Positions 1 to 12,218 of a stretch of DNA of 64,000 nucleotides are shown here, one piece after another (position 1 is the first letter of the stretch; each line of letters opens with the position of its first letter). Origin of the DNA: Wuchereria bancrofti (lineage: Eukaryota > Nematoda > Chromadorea > Rhabditida > Onchocercidae); assembly GCA_005281725.1 (NCBI GenBank), contig SSBO01000008.1:3392671-3456670 (forward strand). The letters are read 5' to 3'. The notes under the pieces were generated by a model, which had not been told where the DNA came from, made no database searches, and was given only the letters and a program-made list of their open reading frames with translations. Both the position numbers and the translations under genes were made by a program.

Positions 1-868
1 AATTAGAATTCGCCACCACTTATAACACTTCATAATGTTGAAAAAGTTTATATGCACTTAATAAGTTAAAAGACAACTTATAATACATATCATATAAAAT
101 CTAAAAAAAAGGAAAAAAATTATGCATGGATGATAACCTTCTGATTAGCGTTCACTGAGTAACGCTTTGCAATTTTTCTTAACTGAGAATATTTCAGTGT
201 AGAAATGCGATTTCGAGCAGTTCCCAAATTCATTGGTTTATTTTCCATTTGTCACTAAAAATAATAAGTCACTAAATTAAACAAGAAGATAACGAAATAG
301 CGTTCATCGAGTCATGTAGAAAGGAATAGAAAATGAAATAATTCATACGAAATATCGCAAGAGAATAATGTGAGAAATACTGGAGAAGAAAAATACTTTG
401 TGAGAAATAAGAAATAACTTAGATCATTTATAGTATTACTAAAAGGAAATTAAATATTTCAAATATAACCATAATCCCACATTCACCGCCCTCGCCTTAC
501 ATAGAGCGCTTTCCACACTCATTTGAATTAATTAGCAACAAAAGGACAAAGGTCAATATGCGACCAGGGTACGAATCAGTTTGCAGTGGATAGATAGTAA
601 GAAAGGGAAAATGATATTGACGACAGATTAATATGTAATTTTGTTTGTTTGTTTTTTCCATTATTTTTCAATTTACAAGGAAGTTGTTGGGTCATAGGGC
701 AATAGGTGTTATCATTATTTTTTCAAATCCATAATGAGCACTCTGAAAACATTGATGAATTTAGTTTTAGAAATCATTACTTAATTTTAATTGAAAAAAA
801 AGAAAACTATATGTTGAAATATTTCCACACAGATTATGATTCGTTTTGATATTGTATAGCTCACTTCC
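1..868. other. AT-rich 5' flank, no gene seen
   Basis: No exon with splice-compatible reading frame was found here. The DNA is AT-rich with short homopolymers. A slightly more GC-rich patch around 480-590 has no recognisable coding or RNA content. It presumably holds the promoter of the INTS13 gene that begins at 869. Confidence 0.5.
851..859 (+). promoter_or_regulatory. Probable trans-splice acceptor of the INTS13 gene
   Basis: An attgtatag acceptor ends at 859, and the first ATG of the INTS13 reading frame follows nine bases later at 869. There is no upstream coding exon. An AG acceptor this close to a start codon is the usual signature of nematode spliced-leader addition; that reading is inferred from position. 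Confidence 0.5.
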
Positions 869-3800
869 ATGATGTCTACTTCAATAACCACTAATTCTAC
901 TCGTTGGATTCATACGGATCCGTTATCGGCATTATGGAGTATGTCCGATAATGTACCTGTTAATGATGTGACAATAGGTCCAGATCACAAAACTGTTATT
1001 GTCTTGGATCATTCACCTGATTTTGCTACTTCTTGTAACTTTGTAAGTTTCATTCTTTCCCATTCAATTCATTTTTTAGATTAAATTTAAATAAAATTAT
1101 CACATTAGCTCCTTCCAATTTATCACTTCAAATTTTTCACTTTCTCCATAATAGGAAATTTTCTTTAGCTATTTTTAAATGATAATAAGGTGCTAGCAGT
1201 ATATGAATATATGCAAATTTTTGACTTGAGAAGTTTATCTTTCTCCATGGTAGCCGTAATATGATAGGTAAGAATATCATAGATCTCACGCGAGATGTTT
1301 GGATAAATTTGAATAAAGGAATAAAATTTTGAATACAATTGCTAGTGTTCTTTCACATCAACTTGGAATTATTTTTACAGAAAATCGATGTTCCCTTGAA
1401 AGATTCAACAACAGGACAGATGCGTGTAGTGAGTCAGGTGGAGAAGACACTTTGGACTTGTGCTGTTGAATCAGCCTTTGAATTCCATCGAATTGTTGAT
1501 GAAATTTATCCAGATGGTGTACGATTAATGCGTTTCGTGATTTCCGATTTTGTTGGAAGATTTCTGACACCGAACTGGGGCACACAACTTATCTCATTAG
1601 ATCAGGTTCATATTTCATCAAAGGATATCTATCAAGAAGATTCAAGAACTTAGACGTATGATAAAAAAAAAGTTTCAAATATTAAGTAAATATTTTATGT
1701 TGTTAATGCATAAGCAGCCTCAGATCTTTTACTAAAAAAGCGTATTTTTTTAATGCTCATCTTCTATAAATTGGCTCTTTTTAGTTATTGAAATCATTTG
1801 CATCCTGTGGCGTTCCGGATGCTAAAGCAGATTTATCATCTTGTTCAATAATTAACGGTATCTCGATCGCTGTTGAAGCGATCAGTGAATTGACAGAATT
1901 ACAAAAAAAGCAGTCTGATTTGAATTCTGGTTTCAAATATTTTGGAAAGTGTAGTAAACGTGGTGAAAGCAGTATGAAGCAGCATAGTGATGAAAAACAG
2001 CTAGAGGGCAAAGAATTATTGGACGTTGTCGATGATAATAATAAAACAGACTTGAGAAATAAGAGATTTGCGGTAGGCTTTAAGTGTTTATTTAAATGTT
2101 TATTTTCTTAAATGCATAAATTTCTTAACAAAGATTCGCAATTACGAATACTTATATTACTTGTAATTGTTGATAATGATTATTTTTATTTCAGATGCTA
2201 GGAAATATACAGAAACTAAATAATATGTTGATTTTCTTTCTTTTAAGGAGCGTGTAAAAAGATTATCACTTAAAATGAAGTTTGCAAGGCAGAAAATGTA
2301 TGCATTAACGGTCGAAAATGGTATCAAGAAAACGTTTCCAAATATGGGCTCAATTGTTGTTTTCACATCTCTTAAGAGGCATATGTTACAGTTGAAAGTT
2401 CTTGATACTTAACTCGAAAAGATGATATAATTTATAAAATAATCTATATTACCAATCATTTTTTTTTGTTTTAAAACAGAGTAGTAGTTTGGTCAAAGCA
2501 TGATTAGTTGTAACTGATGAGGATATTTCAGTGATGAAGATATTGCTATGTTGACGAAACATATCACTGAAGATATTATCAGCCGCAATAAAATTGTAAA
2601 AGCTTTGGATGGTGATAAAAAGTTAGTAATAAAAAGCAATCCTTTTATTATAGTTCGTTTCAGAGATGTGAATGGCGATGAAGTGAGAAGGGGAAGGCAA
2701 AATTCTGATGTTTTTTTTAAATATTTTTAATATATTTTAGTTTTGCTTCAATCACACATGTGCAAGTTTATTTTATCATTATTTATCCGGTGACAGACGG
2801 CAACAAGGATAAAATCTATCTTCCGACAGCTAAACCGCTTACTAAGGTCGCTTTGTTTTACTTTTTCAATTGCTCTGAAACATTTTTTTAGTTTTTTTTT
2901 TTGTTTTAAAAATTAAAGTGCTCATTCAGTCTTGTGCAATTCATTTTCAGTGTTTTACTTACATGATTGGTTTTATCACTTTCAAGCTTATTCTTTTTAG
3001 CTGAATGAATATGTTTCATGCAGTGTTGTTTGCGCTGAAGCTGGTCCATCACTACGACCTGTTTTACACGGTGTTATTCTGAAGCACTTTGATTTAGTCT
3101 CAACAACAGTTACTAGTATACCAATGAAGGTTAATTTTGATGAGCAAATTCTTACGAAGTCTCATGTTCTGAGTTTTTAATTTAAATTCCAGCATTATTA
3201 CAATTTTCAGGAAGAAGCACAACAGGGACAGTCAGTGAACTATGACGTAGAGGTATTTCACCCACGTCGAAGTCATTATTTGTTGCAGCAATATGGCTTG
3301 GTCGGGCCAGGTTCCAAGTTACGAGTCACTGTTAATCCCGGTGACTATGAAACTGTCAAACTAGCTTGGACAACTCCATCTGCTAAAAATCGTTGGAATC
3401 AGGTTTTTATTTTAATTTTCACTGTCATATTTGAATGAAACTTAGAAGTCGACTAAAGATGTAAATTTTTTTCTTTCTAGTTCCCTCGATGTATCTCTGC
3501 ACTTCCGATATCGCCAGCAAGCGTTAATGGTCGGCCATCCGTCTGTCTTACTTCATTTCTTCTTAGCGGCAGAAATGTTATGCTCGAAGTAACATCTTAT
3601 TGTTAAAATTTTTATTTTTATTTCAAATTTTAGGGATTAATGAACAAATGGAGTTTCTTCTGTAGTGGGAAATAAACAAATGTCAATAATTTTTTTGATC
3701 GAACTTGATTTAGATTTTTTTTTTCAATTGATTCAGGTGTTAAAACAAAATGTACATTTGCCACGAGACGTTACACCGAATGTTAATCAGAAGCTCATTT

Positions 3801-5717
3801 CGCATTTGTTGATGTGTCATGCAGGGAGGATTTATATACATACAGTACACATCGGAAATCATCGTAAGTCATAGTTTTCTAACCTTTATTATATGATATT
3901 TCTGATTCATCAACTATATTCTTTGTAGCAATACTTGATGATAGGAAACTGTTGACAAACGCACTACTACCTAAGCCGAGTGCACCGCTTCGTGTTGCTG
4001 ATTTTGCTAGTTTTATGAAAGAAACACGTCTTGTTATTTCACAGGAAACAGGTAATTGATAATTTTAAATTTTCATCTGGTTGTTTTTTTTTTCTTTTTT
4101 TTTTATTGAGCTTTATCCCAAATTTTTGATATTTAGAAAAGATACCAAAATTTCAAGATTGATCATGTAATATTAGTAGTATCTTGGGGAACTGCTAAGA
4201 TTTGTAAGTTTAAAACTGGAAACCTAATTAAGTTTGCTTTTTGTAGATGTTTCATCTACCTCAGTCGATGATGAATCGGTATATAATGAACAAGCACGGA
4301 AGCAATTGTTGAGACTAACTCGTTACTGGCCCCTCAGGCTAAATGAAGCTTTCATATACAATATACCAAAAGTACTATCATTAGGCATTGCTTTGGTTTA
4401 TTTTCAAGGAATTATTTAGTCTTTTAGTGATTATTGAATGTCGTCGAAATCTCTGTTTTTGTCTACACTGATACTTTTGATTTCCAGAAATTCGACCCAC
4501 TGTTAACTTTAATGCGACGTAGTGAGCTTTCAACGAATGATGTTAATAAATGTCGCGAATGCATCTACTCGCTAATGTCTTACAAGGATTCAAAGGAGCC
4601 ACTCACTTTGAAAAGTGTAGATTGCTTAAAATTCAAAAATCCACTTAATAGGTGAGGTGATGAATTTTAATCCTTGAAAACCTGGTTTCTGGTAAAGAAA
4701 AAAGATTTAGTATTATCAGAGCGTACTAAAAAAAGGCGAAGTTCACTAACAAAATAATGATTTTCATGTTTTTTTTATTTTGCAGTGATTATTGTTTTAT
4801 CTTAATTCCTTACAGGGATGAACAATTCCGATATGCTTGTGATGAGTTACTGAATCATTTGCATAATTATGTGAACCATTCGGCGAGACATCTTGAAGTG
4901 TTCAACATGTTCCTTCAGGTACATTTTTCATCATATGTTTTAGCATTATCCAGCTATTGGTCTTTTTTTAATAAATTTCTTGTCCACATTCAGTGTAATA
5001 TTTTGATTATAATATCATCTAGGAAAACATATGGAAGTGATCGCAAGTGTTGATAGTTCATATTATATCATTTCATAATTGCAGATTTCGGGTCTTGATC
5101 GCGCAACTCATCTTTCGGTGCAAGATGTATCAGTTCGCACTACACAGTAATCTTTTTCACAAATTTTCTTGATGTAAAATGCACTAAGAATATAAATCAA
5201 TTTGTAATGTACTGTGCAAGTAGGAATAGGGCTTATCAAAAGGAAAATATCTGGTGATTTGTCTAATATTTTATATGATATTTGTAATTTTCTTTTACAG
5301 ATTGCAGTCTAGTTCCTCATCGGTCTCAACAGTGAGAAGTCAATCACCAGTGGATACGATGCAACCAAAAAGTCGTAGTATGTCTCCGGTGGTAAAAAAG
5401 CCACGGAAATCTTTATACACCTGGGGACCAAATGGTACATTAGATTATTTGTAAATATATTAGCTAGGAAAGAGAATATGATTTATTTTCATCAAAGGTC
5501 ATTTGTTTGACGAGATGTAACCTCAAATCCTGGATTTCTTTTCTTTTTAGAGAAGTTGAACCTTTATGATTACTACCTTGAACGATATCAGAAGGAGCAC
5601 TTGACAAAATGGAAAGATTTCGTTGGCCGTGTAAAAGCTGGCAATAAACCTGCTATACTTTATCCAAATCTTGATCTTAACAAAGCATCTAACAAAGGTG
5701 ATGCTGAATCTGTGTAA
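869..5717 (+). CDS. INTS13: Integrator complex subunit 13 (Asunder homologue)
   Basis: Homologue of INTS13/Asunder, the Integrator module subunit that pairs with INTS14 and acts in snRNA 3'-end processing and promoter-proximal transcription termination in the nucleus. Exons read: 869-1042, 1381-1605, 1785-2072, 2248-2390, 2532-2621, 2741-2846, 3001-3129, 3211-3402, 3481-3588, 3737-3863, 3929-4051, 4247-4371, 4488-4651, 4816-4918, 5085-5146, 5301-5434, 5551-5717, giving about 819 residues (human about 706). Recognisable blocks: HKTVIVLDHSPDF and KTLWTCAVESAFEF near the N-terminus (VWA-like domain), CSIINGISIAVEAI, IIYPVTDG, HFDLVSTTVTSIPMK, NYDVEVFHP, RYWPLRLNEAFIYN, and DEQFRYACDELLNHL near the C-terminal part. 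The N-terminus is about 35 residues longer than the human protein. The ends of exons 2, 4 and 5 (donors gttcat, gttgaa, gttagt) are the least certain; the phases fit. Confidence 0.93.
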
Positions 5718-7426
5718 TGCTTTTCCATATATATTCATTATTACATGTGTTTCATTTTCGATTTGCTCATAATTCCTAAAAAATATGCATAATTTTTAGA
5801 AAAAAAAAATTGCGGGAAACTGAAATGGGAATTTTTCGAGTTCAGTTGATTAATTTTGTAATTTTGTTCATTTTGCAAGTTCTATTATCACTGTTCTGAT
5901 CTTTCACTTTGTTACTTTTGCATATTTATCTATTTTATCTGTACTTATCTTTTTATTTCATAATTTTTCGTTTCTTTCTTTCTATTTTCACAAACTGTAA
6001 TACATTGAATGAGTTGTTAATAAATGTGCAAGAGTTATGTGTGATAATGGCATAAGCATAAGGTACATGAAAGTTAGAGATGAAATAGCTAACTTTCACT
6101 TAATTTATTCCTTGCAAAAGATATGAAAAGGGTAAGTAAAGTAACATACAAGCTTTCATTTAAATTCAATTAACGCTCCCATTTAAATTCAATTAACATT
6201 CAGCTAATTTCTTCTAGAAGTAGTCCTTTCATAACTTTATTTGTTTTCGATTTATTTAATTATGGGAATGATCTTTTATCTTCTCCACTTTTGATGTTTG
6301 CTACAATGGGAAGCTGTTTGGTGAGTTATTTCATTGACATTTAGATAGCTTAAGGATGGCAGAATCGATTAGGAAATGAAGTGTAAATGGTTTGGCCTAA
6401 AGTCCATACCCTCATCCAAGGCTGATTATTGATTTGGCCTAGAGGATAGCTTCCTATTTCAATGTTGTTCCTTTACTACTCAAAGTTGATACCCTTTTAT
6501 TAATATAGCTTTTATATGTTTTTTTTTTTTCTAATCTTTTCTGAAAATGATAGCATAAATTTTACATTAAGATGGGCATAAATCTCGTCATCCATTGAGC
6601 TTTTCTTTTTAATTTGAATTTACAAATACAGAAGATAATAAATTATTGCTGAATGCTTGGTTTCGATTAAAAGACTGATTTTTAGATATTTTATAAATCA
6701 GTCCCTTCTTATTTGCAGTGATTTGTAATTAGTTATTTGAGGAGAATGTCTTGAAAATTGTAGCGTCGAAATTAGATTTCATATTTTATTCTAGAATTTT
6801 TTTTTTTTTTTCTACTTTAAAAGATTATTTTTTAAAGAAAAACAAGTCCTCCTAAAAACACTTTAAATTTCATTTCAAAAATATGCTCTTAACGCAATGA
6901 ATTCAAACTTCTCCAAATCATTTCTTATCTTTATTCTTATCGTTTATCACTGATAAGATTATAGCTTCATTTTATTTTAACTAAAAACAATAATACATCA
7001 AACCGTTCAATAATAATAATAATAATAACAATAAAACAGTCATTTTTGCGATGAATAAATGACAATGGTCGAAGTTATAAAAATATTTATAATTTCCTCT
7101 TCAGAAAAAAAACAAAAAATTACACAGTGTTCTAGAATTTATTTTTTTAAAAATCAATTCATTCGTATTATTAATTTGTTGATTCATGCATCATTAAATT
7201 TTTAATACTTGAATTCAAGTTTGATAATTTTGTTTATTGATTTGAAAATAACAAATATTCATGAAATGACGAAAATAAAAAAAAAAAAAAGAAACGAATG
7301 ATATAAATTTAATTTCACATATCCATTATACTGTCAACTTATTATTTCTTTTTCTTTTTTTCTGATAAATTTCAACAATGATAAGAGATGTGATTGCTTT
7401 TTGATGATTGTTTGGTGTAAAATCGC
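5718..7426. other. INTS13 3' UTR and AT-rich spacer
   Basis: After the INTS13 stop the sequence is AT-rich with poly-A and poly-T runs and no supported exon. The first part should be the 3' UTR, as an AATAAA lies at 6019. No RNA gene or mobile element was seen. Confidence 0.5.
6019..6024 (+). terminator. Candidate polyadenylation signal of INTS13
   Basis: AATAAA about 300 bases after the INTS13 stop codon, on the coding strand. AATAAA is frequent by chance in such AT-rich DNA, so only its position supports it. Confidence 0.35.
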
Positions 7427-10400
7427 ATGCTTGACGAATGTTACAATGATGAATTGGTGCAAGCAGAATGGAATATTCAACAGAAGCATAGGTATATTCA
7501 AATTTATATTTTCATCTTTCTTTTGTTTTACCCTTTTTTTTCTCAAGAAATTTCTTATCACTTCTTTATCTGTCATTTTTCACTTTTTTTTTTGTCCCGA
7601 AATAAATGACATATTCTAATGATTGAAAATAAAATAGCCTCATAAAATAGCCTATTTGTATCATTTAATTTCATCATTATTTTTTATGTCATTAATTACT
7701 CTTGTCTAAATTACTAATTTCCAATTTAGTCTAATTATTTTTTTTTAGATTGTATTATTTATTAATCATTTCTTTTATTATATTAGTAAATTAATTTAAA
7801 TCAATTGTTCTTTTATTACTATTTACTAATTATTTTCCATATTATAATATTATTTAGCTAATTATTTTTTCTTTATTATATTATTTCTATTATTTTATTA
7901 ATAAGCTCCAGCAATCTCTCGATGCTTATTTAGCGGAAAATGTATTGCAAATAATGAATTATCCTACAATTTTCAATTGTCATAGATTATCTTGGCTAAA
8001 TCGACTTTCAATATATTATTTTATTTTACATAAAATTTTGCTTTCACAAAATTTTCTCTCTAATTTTCCTTTAGCTTAACATCTGTTAAAATATTATTAA
8101 AATCACACTGAAACGAAATTTTCTTTTTTTTTTTAAGAAAAAAATTATCAAATATGCATTTATTTTTCTTTCCAATATTGTCAGTTAGAAAGATTTTCTC
8201 GAGTGGTATCACTTGTATTTCATATGTTTTGTACTTAAAAAAGATAATATTTTATTTTAGATAATTCATTTTAAATTTATACGCAAAGTTTTATATTCAC
8301 GAAGTTTTGCATAACATAGTTTGCTAATCAATAATTTATTTCTTTCTCACTTTATATTTGATACTTTTCTCGAGTTAAATATCTAATTCACATTTTTATC
8401 CGAGACCAGTTCCATAAATTTGAAAGTTCAAATTTGTTCCTATACATATGACTCCTTCAAATCTAATTTAAATTTTAAATGATATTAATCTGATAAATTA
8501 GCAGAACGTTTTAAAATCTCTCCCCTGATTTGTTGAAACGACCTTTTAAATGATTTACTAAATAGTATATTTTGCTTCTAAATTAAAACATTTGAAAATT
8601 CTAGAATATTTTTCTTCGAATTTCCAATACTTATTTCAAAGAAATGAATATTGGAAATTTATCTGAAAGTTTTGTAAAGCAAAAAAAAAAATTTGTCAAC
8701 TATTACAGAGTAAATTGTTCATTTTATCTAAAGATCGGTGCATGCCGACACGGTGATAAGTGTTCTAGGCTTCATACACGACCAATTTCTAGTAAGGTAA
8801 GTACCATTTAAAATTTTCACCATATTTTTCTTTTTTCTTTATAATAAATAAAATAACAAGATCAAGTTTTTATTAAATAATGCAAAAAAAAGCCGCCTCA
8901 GATTAATTAATTTTAAATAATTTCAGACAATATTATTGAAAAATTTCTACCACTTTGGTGATATCATTCGTCAAGGTATATTACCTTATTATATTGTCAG
9001 GTATTATTGATAGATAATAATAATAATAATAGTGACATTAATCATTAATGCAAAGATTAAATAAGAATTAATAAAGGATAATTTTTTGCCAAAAATGAAT
9101 AAGTAAAAAATAATAAATGAAAAAGATTGAATTTAAAATGACAAAAAAACTATCATTGTGATTCACGAATAAAAGATAAAATATCTTTGATATTATTACT
9201 TTCAGATTTTTCTAAAGAAAAAGAGCAACGTGAATTTGACGAGTTTTTTCGTGAAGTTTATTTGGAAATTGATGAAGAATATGGTGAAATTGATGAAATG
9301 AATGTATGTGATAATACTGGTGAACATATGCTTGGTAATGTTTATATTAAAGTAAGTCAAATATTATACAAAGTAAATTATTTACTTCAGTACTTTAAGA
9401 TGTAATTTTATATTAAATAAAACAATAAATAGTGTAAATAACTTAGATTAACTAAAAACAAATAACTTAGATAGCTAAAAAACAAATAACTTAGCTGCAA
9501 ATAACTTAATCTGAAAAAAAAACTCAAAATTATTTTCAAATTTAAATTTAGTTCATGCATGAATCTAATGCAAGTAATGCAGTGAAAGCTTTAAACAATC
9601 GTTGGTTCAATGGTAAACCGATTCATTGTGAATTGTCACCGGTTTCTGATTTCCGTGATGCCTGCTGCCGACAATATGAAAATGGGTTAGACGTAATAGC
9701 TATTCATAATTGAAAAATTTTAATAACAATACAGTAATATTTTATTATATTGTAGAGAATGTAGTCGTGGTGGATTTTGTAATTTTATGCACCTGAAAAA
9801 GGTAAGTTCGTCATTGAAACGAAAATTGGAAAAGGAAAGTGAAGGACGAAAACGTCGTAAGAAGGGCGCAAAATTACGAAAGATATCAGAATGCAGTTGT
9901 AAGAAGATAGATGGATCATTACCAAAGAAATATCAAGATGCATTCAGGTATATGTATCTTGATATTAAGAAAATTTCCGGATATCTATTCTATTAATCCT
10001 GAAATAAGAACAGATTAAATTATATATATTTTTTTCACATTGAATTCATTTTAGTAGTGATGAGTCATCTTGGTCCGATTATGGTCCATCATCATCCGGA
10101 AATCATCGTTCACTAACACCATTTGCTTTTCGTGCTGATCGATATACATCTGATGTTAGCGAATCTGACTCTGAAACGGATCCGGAATTTGAAGCTCACA
10201 AACAATTATTGTATGTTAAGCAATGAATTTTAGAATGATATATAACTCTAGTCAATTCATTAGTGTGTTTTGATTCATGCCATTGTGTTTTTTTTTTCTT
10301 TTCGTTTTTTTTTTTTTTTTTTTGTTTAGAGATTTTAACTAAATTAATATTTCAGAAGACGTCAACGATGGGAGGAATTGCGTGATAAATTTGAAATGCA

Positions 10401-10452
10401 ACAAAAATGGGATGAAGATCGCGAACGAAATTTTGTATTTTCATTACTGTGA
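7427..10452 (+). CDS. U2AF 35-kDa subunit-like splicing factor (divergent)
   Basis: Homologue of U2AF1/U2AF35, which recognises the AG at 3' splice sites together with U2AF65. Exons read: 7427-7491 (candidate first exon), 8709-8796, 8927-8975, 9206-9351, 9552-9685, 9756-9947, 10055-10210, 10356-10452, about 308 residues. Zinc finger 1 (CX8CX5CX3H, from [18 protein letters not shown]), a U2AF-homology RRM ([55 protein letters not shown]) and zinc finger 2 (CX7CX5CX3[21 protein letters not shown]) are all present. The usual N-terminus MAEYLASIFGTEKDK is missing. The exon at 7427 (starting [15 protein letters not shown]) joins in the right phase, but an in-frame ATG at 8644 is an alternative. 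The linker after finger 1 is shorter than in human U2AF1, and the C-terminus has no RS domain: a Lys/Arg-rich stretch is followed by an acidic, Ser-rich tail. It may be a divergent paralogue. Confidence 0.85.
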
Positions 10453-10716
10453 AATTAATTAAATCTGAAATCAAATAATAAGAAATTATTGAAATGATCG
10501 AAGTTAACACTAAGTGAATTTGAATTTTTAAAATTATTCATAAATCAATGAGATAAATTAGATTCTGAAATAGTGTTAGAATTAATAAAATGGTTTAAAA
10601 TTAATAAAATGGTTAAAAAAAAAAAATGAAAAAAAAAAACATTTGAAATTTCATCTTCAAAACTTTTGTTATGTATGTAAATTGATGTATTCACAAATGA
10701 TTTGTGCTTCAATTCG

Positions 10717-10722
10717 AATAAA
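10717..10722 (+). terminator. Candidate polyadenylation signal of the U2AF35-like gene
   Basis: AATAAA about 265 bases after the stop codon on the same strand. Support is positional only. Confidence 0.35.
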
Positions 10723-11124
10723 TTATTGCCTAATAAATTGAAATATGCATAACAAAGCAATTTTATAAATTTCGTTCACTTCTTTAGTAATACTATTTCT
10801 AATTTTTATAATTTTTCAAATCATAATAATATCTTTCATGTTTTTTTTTTAAATGACTGAATTTGTTTATAAAGCTATTTAATAGAATTATTCATTTATG
10901 TGATATTAAATCTATTCATGTTTCACCTCTATTTTTTTCTTTTTCAAGTCAAATTTATTTTTAAATTAATTAAATTTGTTTTTAAATTAAATTTAATGAA
11001 CAGCAACATGATTTTGTGGTAAAAAAAACAAGAAAAACTGCATTAAAAGATAGATGGAATTTAGTGAACGAAATGTCGGAAAATATTTAATGCAGTAATT
11101 GTAATGAAATTTTAAATTCAAACT

Positions 11125-11172
11125 TCACACACACACACAGACAGACACACATACATGCATTGACATACATAC
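11125..11172. repeat. CA/GACA-rich microsatellite
   Basis: A run of CA dinucleotides grading into CAGACA and CATA units in otherwise AT-rich spacer. Confidence 0.8.
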
Positions 11173-12105
11173 CCTTCAATCAGTACTTAATGATACCAGG
11201 TATGATCGCAGGTATTCCAATGCGGTAAACAGTGGTAAGTAAAAGAAAACAGTGAGCAATTATTTTTTAATTTTTCTTTGAAAATGAAAAGTTGTTTACA
11301 TAAAAATGAGTGGAACGAAAAAAATTTTTTTCTACATAAAAATTGAAATTTTCATTAAAAAAAAAAAATTCCTTATTATTAATGAACAAAAAAAGAAAGA
11401 GAAAAAAGAAAACACAACGAAATAATCAAATATCTTCAATTTATCATTTTCTCTAATTTTGACCAAATAAAAAAAAATTCTTTTCTCTGCAAACTATCGC
11501 TGATTCTCTCCAATTATCATTTTTCATTCACAATAATAAAAAAAAATAAATAAATAAATAAAAATAATTACTTCGTCTTTTCATTTTGTTGACTTCTATT
11601 AATTTGATAGACTAATTTTTGTTACAATTTTATAGATTACCATTCATACCATTCTTTTTTTTTTGGAAAAGTTAAACAAAAACAAAAAAAGGAAGAAATA
11701 AAAGAGTCATTGCTCTTATTTCGTTGAAAAGATGTCAATTTTCACTCAGATACAGCGATACTGTCACATTGTCACGATAATGTTCCACTGAATTTGTAGA
11801 GAGAGAGAGAGAGAAAGATCAGTTTGTGGTATAATAATATTTGGGATTTTTTCTCGAGATATCCTGAGATTTCTTGACAATTTGTTAATGAATCGAAATC
11901 ATACATGAAACTATTTCAAAGGATCTTTGAAGCTAAATTAATATAATTTTACAGTAACTACCAAACTAGAATGTTTATATCAAAAATTGCATAAATAGAT
12001 TTTGTTTTTTACTGATTTTTCAATTAAACCATCATATCAGACACCTTAGTGATAGACTAATTAATTACTGTTTTTATTCTCTTAAATGATTTGTTAGGGT
12101 TTTTT

Positions 12106-12200
12106 TTATTATAATAATAACTATGCTATTATTATTATTATTGTTATTATTATTATTATTATTGATTACTATTATTATTAATTATATTATTATTGTTTGT
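12106..12200. repeat. ATT/ATA trinucleotide microsatellite
   Basis: Interrupted TTA/ATT triplet repeats directly upstream of the START-domain gene. Some frames read as poly-Leu, which is not a real protein. Confidence 0.8.
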
Positions 12201-12205
12201 TACAG
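12194..12205 (+). promoter_or_regulatory. Probable trans-splice acceptor of the START gene
   Basis: A pyrimidine-rich tgtttgttacag ends at 12205, 13 bases before the ATG at 12219. No coding sequence lies upstream, so spliced-leader addition is the likely use. Confidence 0.5.
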
Positions 12206-12218
12206 AAAAAGAATAACA

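Larger units (their letters stand above)
10453..12218. other. AT-rich spacer with microsatellites
   Basis: No gene was seen between the U2AF35-like gene and the START gene. It contains a CA/GACA-rich stretch (about 11125-11172), a short GA run near 11800 and an ATT-type triplet run (about 12106-12200) just before the next gene. Confidence 0.6.
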
